Shown: piece after piece, positions 60,322 to 64,000 of the stretch
How positions within the stretch are numbered: the first letter of the stretch is position 1
Layout: each line of letters starts with the position of its first letter
Assembly (NCBI RefSeq): GCF_000195595.1
Contig: NZ_GL882530.1
Span: 47,343-111,342 of the forward strand
Reading direction: 5' to 3'
Origin: Actinomyces sp. oral taxon 170 str. F0386
Lineage (GTDB): Bacteria; Actinomycetota; Actinomycetes; Actinomycetales; Actinomycetaceae
Length of the DNA stretch: 64,000 nucleotides
Program-made: the position numbers and the translations under genes
The notes under the pieces: model-generated
Told to the model about the DNA's origin: nothing
Databases searched by the model: none
What the model saw: only the letters and a program-made list of their open reading frames with translations

Positions 60322-62492
60322 AGCGGCTCCACGGAGAAGACGTGGGCGACCTGCCCGGCGAAGGGGTCGAGGCGCACGTAGTTCTGCCCGGACCACTCGT
60401 AGGAGTCCCCGGTGAGCTCGTCGGTCACCTTGACCACCGGGCGTGAGGCGTCGACCCAGCTCGGCAGCCCCAGGGCCTCCAGGTCGAGGTAGACCTCGCC
60501 GGCGCGTGCGCTGTGCGGGTCGAGGTTGACGACGGTCAGGACGACGTCATCCCTGCCCGTGGGGCTGTGGAAGGCGTCCACCCGCTTGGAGTAGGCGATG
60601 ATCTGGTCATCGCTGGTGGGGTGGAAGTAGATGTCCCGCAGCTGGCGCAGGGCCGGGTGAGCGGCCCGGGCGGCGTTGAGGCGGGTGAGGAGGTCCTCGA
60701 TGCCGTTGCGGCGGGCGGTGGCGAAGTCACGCGGCTTGTACTCGTACTTCTCGTTGTCGATCTGCTCCTCGTAGCCCGGGCGCGGTGTGGACTCGGCCAG
60801 CTCGTAGCCGGAGTAGATGCCCCAGGTGGGTGAGAGCGTGGCCGCCAGCACGGCCCGCAGCTTGAAGGCCGGCACCTTCCCGTTGGTCATGAAGGGCGTG
60901 AGAATGTCGTGCGTGGTGGGCCAGAAGGCCGGGCGCAGCAGGTGGGCGGTGTCCTTGCTGAGCTCCATCATGTACTCGATGAGCTCTTCCTTGGTGTTGC
61001 GCCAGGCGAAGTACGTGTAGGACTGGTGGAAGCCGATCATGCCCAGGGTGCGCATCATGGCCGGACGGGTGAAGGCCTCGGCCAGGAAGAGCACGTCTGG
61101 GGACTTGGCGTGGATCTCGGCGATGAGCCGCTGCCAGAACGTCAGGGGCTTGGTGTGGGGGTTGTCCACCCGGAAGATCGTCACCCCGTGCGCGATCCAG
61201 GTGCGCACGACCTCCAGGACGGCCTGGTAGATCCCCTCGGGGTCGTTGTCGAAATTGAGCGGGTAGATGTCCTGGTACTTCTTGGGCGGGTTCTCGGCGT
61301 AGGCGATGGAGCCGTCGGCCAGGACCGTGAACCACTCGGGGTGCTCAGCGACCCATGGGTGGTCCGGGGAGCACTGGAGCGCCAGGTCCAGGGCCACCTC
61401 CATACCCAGCTCGTTCGAGCGGGCCACCAGGGCGTCGAAGTCCTCGAAGGTGCCCAGGTCGGGGTGGATGGCGTCGTGGCCGCCGTCGGGCGAGCCGATG
61501 CCGTAGGGGGAGCCGGGGTCCCCGGGCCGGGCCGTCAGGGTGTTGTTGCGGCCCTTGCGGTTGGTGAGGCCGATCGGGGAGATCGGTGTGAGGTAGAGGA
61601 CGTCGAAGCCCATGGCCGCGATGCGGTCCAGGCGCTCGGCGGCGCTGCGCAGCGTCCCCGAGTGCCAGGTGCCGTCCTCACTGACCCCCGAACCCAGCGA
61701 GCGCGGGAAGATCTCGTACCAGGAGCCGGCCAGGGCGCGCTCGCGGTCCACCTGGAGGGGGTACTCGGCGGTGGGGGAGACGTGGTCGCGCAGCGGCAGG
61801 CGTTCCAGGGCCGCCTTGACCGAGTCGGCCAGACCGGCCGCCAGACGGTCGTCCACGGGGTTGGAGGGGTCGCGCATGATCCACACGGCGTCGTTGAGGG
61901 CCTTGACGCCCTCCTCGTCACGGCCCTCGATGGCCAGCGCCCGGTCCAGGACCCGGGCACCCTCCTCCAGCATGAGCTCGACGTCGATGCCCGCCGGCAC
62001 CTTGATGCCGGCGTCGTGGCTCCAGGTGGCGTACGGGTCCGACCAGCCCTCGACGCGGAAGCGCCAGTCCCCGGGAGCGTCGGGTGCCAGGGACGCCTCG
62101 TAGCGGTCCAGGCCCGGGGCGATGTCGTGCATGCGGGCGCTCGGGCCGTCGCTGCCGTCGGGGCGAACCAGGACCGCGGTGGCTCCGTAGCGGTCGTGCC
62201 CCTCGCGGAAAACGGTGGCGCGAACCGGGATGACCTCCCCGACGACGGCCTTGGCCGGCCAGCGTCCGTCCTCGACGACGGGGAAGACCTCGGTGACCGG
62301 GATCCGGCCGATGAGTGAGTGCCGGGCCGGCTGCGGCGTGCTCGCCACGGTGGGCAGGGCCGCTGCGGGCGCTGTGGCCGTTGCAGACGCCGCCTCAGGT
62401 GCCTTCGCGGGCACGTCGGTCGGAGCGGCAGCGGACGTGGAGGGACGGGGGGACTGCTTCTTGCCGGCCTTGGGCGTCGTGTTAGGAGTCAC
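60318..62492 (-). CDS. glgE: Maltose-1-phosphate maltosyltransferase
   Basis: Extends alpha-1,4-glucan chains by transferring maltosyl units from maltose-1-phosphate. The 724-residue protein is a GH13_3 enzyme. GTG 62492 is chosen because a -10 box lies seven bases before it; the open frame upstream is meaningless. An Ala/Pro/Thr-rich lead of about 60 residues precedes the domain starting IGRIPVTEVFPVVEDGRWPA. Conserved parts are SWYEIFPRSLGSG, LTPISPIGLTNRKGRNN, nucleophile GVTIFRVDNPHTKPLTFW, acid/base VLFLAEAFTRPAMM, and TWGIYSGYELAES. It leads the glgE-treS-mak-glgB run, a complete trehalose-to-glycogen route. Confidence 0.95.
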   Translation of the reverse strand: MTPNTTPKAGKKQSPRPSTSAAAPTDVPAKAPEAASATATAPAAALPTVASTPQPARHSLIGRIPVTEVFPVVEDGRWPAKAVVGEVIPVRATVFREGHDRYGATAVLVRPDGSDGPSARMHDIAPGLDRYEASLAPDAPGDWRFRVEGWSDPYATWSHDAGIKVPAGIDVELMLEEGARVLDRALAIEGRDEEGVKALNDAVWIMRDPSNPVDDRLAAGLADSVKAALERLPLRDHVSPTAEYPLQVDRERALAGSWYEIFPRSLGSGVSEDGTWHSGTLRSAAERLDRIAAMGFDVLYLTPISPIGLTNRKGRNNTLTARPGDPGSPYGIGSPDGGHDAIHPDLGTFEDFDALVARSNELGMEVALDLALQCSPDHPWVAEHPEWFTVLADGSIAYAENPPKKYQDIYPLNFDNDPEGIYQAVLEVVRTWIAHGVTIFRVDNPHTKPLTFWQRLIAEIHAKSPDVLFLAEAFTRPAMMRTLGMIGFHQSYTYFAWRNTKEELIEYMMELSKDTAHLLRPAFWPTTHDILTPFMTNGKVPAFKLRAVLAATLSPTWGIYSGYELAESTPRPGYEEQIDNEKYEYKPRDFATARRNGIEDLLTRLNAARAAHPALRQLRDIYFHPTSDDQIIAYSKRVDAFHSPTGRDDVVLTVVNLDPHSARAGEVYLDLEALGLPSWVDASRPVVKVTDELTGDSYEWSGQNYVRLDPFAGQVAHVFSVEPL

Positions 62493-62499
62493 AAGCGCA

Positions 62500-62528
62500 A
62501 GACTACGGTGAGAAACGACCTGAGTCAC
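62500..62528 (-). promoter_or_regulatory. Promoter of the glgE operon (leaderless)
   Basis: On the minus strand, GTGACT (62528-62523), 17 bases, TAGTCT (62505-62500), seven bases, then the GTG start. No ribosome binding site is present, so the transcript should begin at or next to the start codon. Confidence 0.6.
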
Positions 62529-62626
62529 ATATCCGACCGCACGACGACGACCGGCCCGGTACGCGCGTCGCGAACCGGGCCGATCGGAGCGGTTGAGCCG
62601 CAGGGCTCTGCGGTGATGAGTGGCCG

Positions 62627-63739
62627 TCAGTAGGTCATGTGCATGGCGGTGCGGACGTCGTCGAGCGTCTTGCTGGCGACCTCGTTGGCCCGGTCGTTGC
62701 CCTGCCCCAGGACCTCCAGGAGGTAGTCCTCGTTGGCGGCCAGCTCGGCGCGGCGGGCCCGGATGGGGGCGAAGAACTCGTTGACGGCCTCCGTGGTGAC
62801 CTTCTTGAGCGTGCCCGCGCCGCCGTCGCCAATGCGCTCGGCGATCTCCTCGGGTGCGCCCGCACCGCACAGGGAGGCCAGCATCAGCAGGTTGGAGACC
62901 TCCGGGCGTTCGGTGGGGTCGTAGGTGATGACGCGGTCGGAGTCCGTCTTGGCCTTCTTGAGGGCCTTGGCGGTCTCGTCGGCACTCATGCCCAGCTCGA
63001 TCGTGTTGCGTCGGGACTTGCTCATCTTCTCCCCGTCCAGGCCCAGCAGCATCGGGGCCTCGCTGAGGAGGGCCTCAGGGCGGCGGAAGACCGGGCGGTC
63101 CTTGACGGCCCGCCCGTAGCGCTTGTCGAAGCGCTGGGCGATGAGACGGGCCTGCTCCAGGTGGGGGAGCTGGTCCTTGCCCACGGGGACGAGGTTGGCC
63201 TGGCAGAAGAGGATGTCGGTGGCCTGGTGGACCGGGTAGGTGAGCAGCAGACCACTCATGGCGCGTCCGTCGGTGGCCTCCAGCTCGGACTTCACCGTGG
63301 GATTGCGGTGGAGCTCGGCCTCGGTGACCAGCGACAGGAAGGGCAGCATCAGCTGATTCTGGGCCGGGACAGCCGAGTGGGCGAAGATCGTCGAATGCTG
63401 CGGGTCCACGCCCACGGCCAGGGCGTCGGTGACCAGGGACAGGACGCGCTCGCGGATGGGGCCGACGGCGTCGCGGTCGGTGATGACCTGGTAGTCGGCC
63501 ACGAGGATCCAGGTATCCACGCCCGCGTCCTGGATCGTTTTCCAGGAGTGCATGGTGCCGAAGTAGTGGCCCAGGTGCATATTCCCGGTGGGGCGCACCC
63601 CGGTGAGCATCCGGTAGCGACCGGGGTTGACGGCGATGTCGGCCTCGATCTCGGCGGAGCGGGCGATCGATCGGGCCAATGAGGCGTCATCGGTGGCGTT
63701 GGCCAGGGCCTCCTCGGCCGCGGTAGGAGTCTGAGTCAT
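62627..63739 (-). CDS. trpS: Tryptophanyl-tRNA synthetase
   Basis: Charges tRNA-Trp with tryptophan. A class I synthetase of 370 residues, with a lead of about 40 residues before RYRMLTGVRPTGNMHLGHYFG, which holds the HIGH-type motif (MHLGH). The KMSKS motif is in LLGLDGEKMSKSRRNTIELG. The ending is a typical C-terminal helical part (FFAPIRARRAELAANEDYLL). Some bacteria carry a second TrpRS; this is the sort usually found alone in actinobacteria. A -10 box lies six bases before the ATG. Confidence 0.95.
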   Translation of the reverse strand: MTQTPTAAEEALANATDDASLARSIARSAEIEADIAVNPGRYRMLTGVRPTGNMHLGHYFGTMHSWKTIQDAGVDTWILVADYQVITDRDAVGPIRERVLSLVTDALAVGVDPQHSTIFAHSAVPAQNQLMLPFLSLVTEAELHRNPTVKSELEATDGRAMSGLLLTYPVHQATDILFCQANLVPVGKDQLPHLEQARLIAQRFDKRYGRAVKDRPVFRRPEALLSEAPMLLGLDGEKMSKSRRNTIELGMSADETAKALKKAKTDSDRVITYDPTERPEVSNLLMLASLCGAGAPEEIAERIGDGGAGTLKKVTTEAVNEFFAPIRARRAELAANEDYLLEVLGQGNDRANEVASKTLDDVRTAMHMTY

Positions 63740-63745
63740 GGCCTC

Positions 63746-63751
63746 ATCCTA
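63746..63751 (-). promoter_or_regulatory. -10 box of a probably leaderless trpS transcript
   Basis: Minus-strand TAGGAT, six bases, then ATG. There is no Shine-Dalgarno and no room for a T-box or attenuator leader. Confidence 0.55.
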
Positions 63752-64000
63752 GGGGGTGCGGTCTCGACGCTGGTGTGGAGGCGGCCGGTCCGGGTTGGTG
63801 AGTCCCAGCGTCCTGGGCTTCCGTGACATATCCGATGAAGAGTGCGAAGAACAGGGGCGAACACCCTGAAGTCGCCGTCTGCGCCCCTGATGTTGTTCGG
63901 GGTGGTGGTGTGGGGGTGGTGGTTACAGGATGGTTACGTTCTGGTTGTTTGGTGGGCGTGTTTGTCTGCTGGTGGTGGTGTGGGGTGGTGCTTGGTGTCG
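63752..64000. other. G/T-rich non-coding end of the window
   Basis: No gene is seen. CAGGGGCG/CGCCCCTG form an inverted repeat around 63853-63890. From about 63897 the plus strand is strongly G/T-biased, with repeated TGG and GGTGG units and two close TTACxxxxTGG words. It is probably the upstream region of a gene beyond the window edge. Confidence 0.4.

Overview
The window is 64 kb of GC-rich, densely coded chromosome from an actinobacterium. The best fit is Actinomyces or a close relative. The evidence is the hom-thrB-rho-rpmE-prfA-prmC cluster, the sucCD-DUF6350-purH-DUF3017-mdh order, a GlgE glycogen operon, an actinobacterial Rho with a long charged insert, FilP/Scy-like coiled-coil protein, and TAGGCT/TAGGAT -10 boxes a few bases before start codons. 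No rRNA, tRNA, CRISPR array, prophage or intact insertion sequence was seen. The genus is inferred, not proven.

Layout. 1-6.8 kb: end of homoserine dehydrogenase, homoserine kinase, Rho, L31, RF1 and its methyltransferase PrmC. 6.8-10.6 kb: an accessory stretch with a VOC protein, an AraC-type regulator remnant, a MarR/quinone-oxidoreductase pair with a 25-bp palindromic operator, and a MarR/DJ-1 pair with its own inverted repeats. 10.7-16.4 kb: UvrD/PcrA helicase, CPBP protease, nitroreductase, sugar acetyltransferase. 16.4-21.1 kb: divergent GH31 and GH13 glycosidases. 21.2-26.5 kb: nitroreductase, second CPBP protease, ClC transporter and a double-length eukaryote-like phosphofructokinase. 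26.5-29.3 kb: an island with an AT-rich orphan membrane protein, a small putative protein, and an aminoglycoside-phosphotransferase-fold gene flanked by two 154-bp direct repeats. 29.3-44.5 kb: sucC, sucD, DUF6350, a reverse-strand 831-residue orphan where purN is often found, a ZTP riboswitch ahead of purH, DUF3017, a DAACS symporter, a two-subunit ABC exporter and mdh. 44.6-51.6 kb: small zinc-finger-like protein, a coiled-coil cytoskeletal protein with a partner, and a membrane protein/lipoprotein/thioredoxin-like run. 51.6-62.5 kb: glgP, glgB and the overlapping glgE-treS-mak operon. 62.6-63.7 kb: trpS, then a G/T-rich non-coding end.

How the genes work together. TreS, Mak and GlgE take trehalose/maltose to maltose-1-phosphate and then to alpha-1,4-glucan; GlgB branches it and GlgP degrades it. 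GH31, GH13 and PFK feed sugars to glycolysis, and SucCD and Mdh are TCA-cycle enzymes. The purH riboswitch links purine synthesis to folate one-carbon status.

The most unusual items are the 154-bp repeat pair with nested palindromes, the tandem eukaryote-type PFK, the ZTP riboswitch combined with the missing purN, the 831-residue orphan, and the number of apparently leaderless genes.
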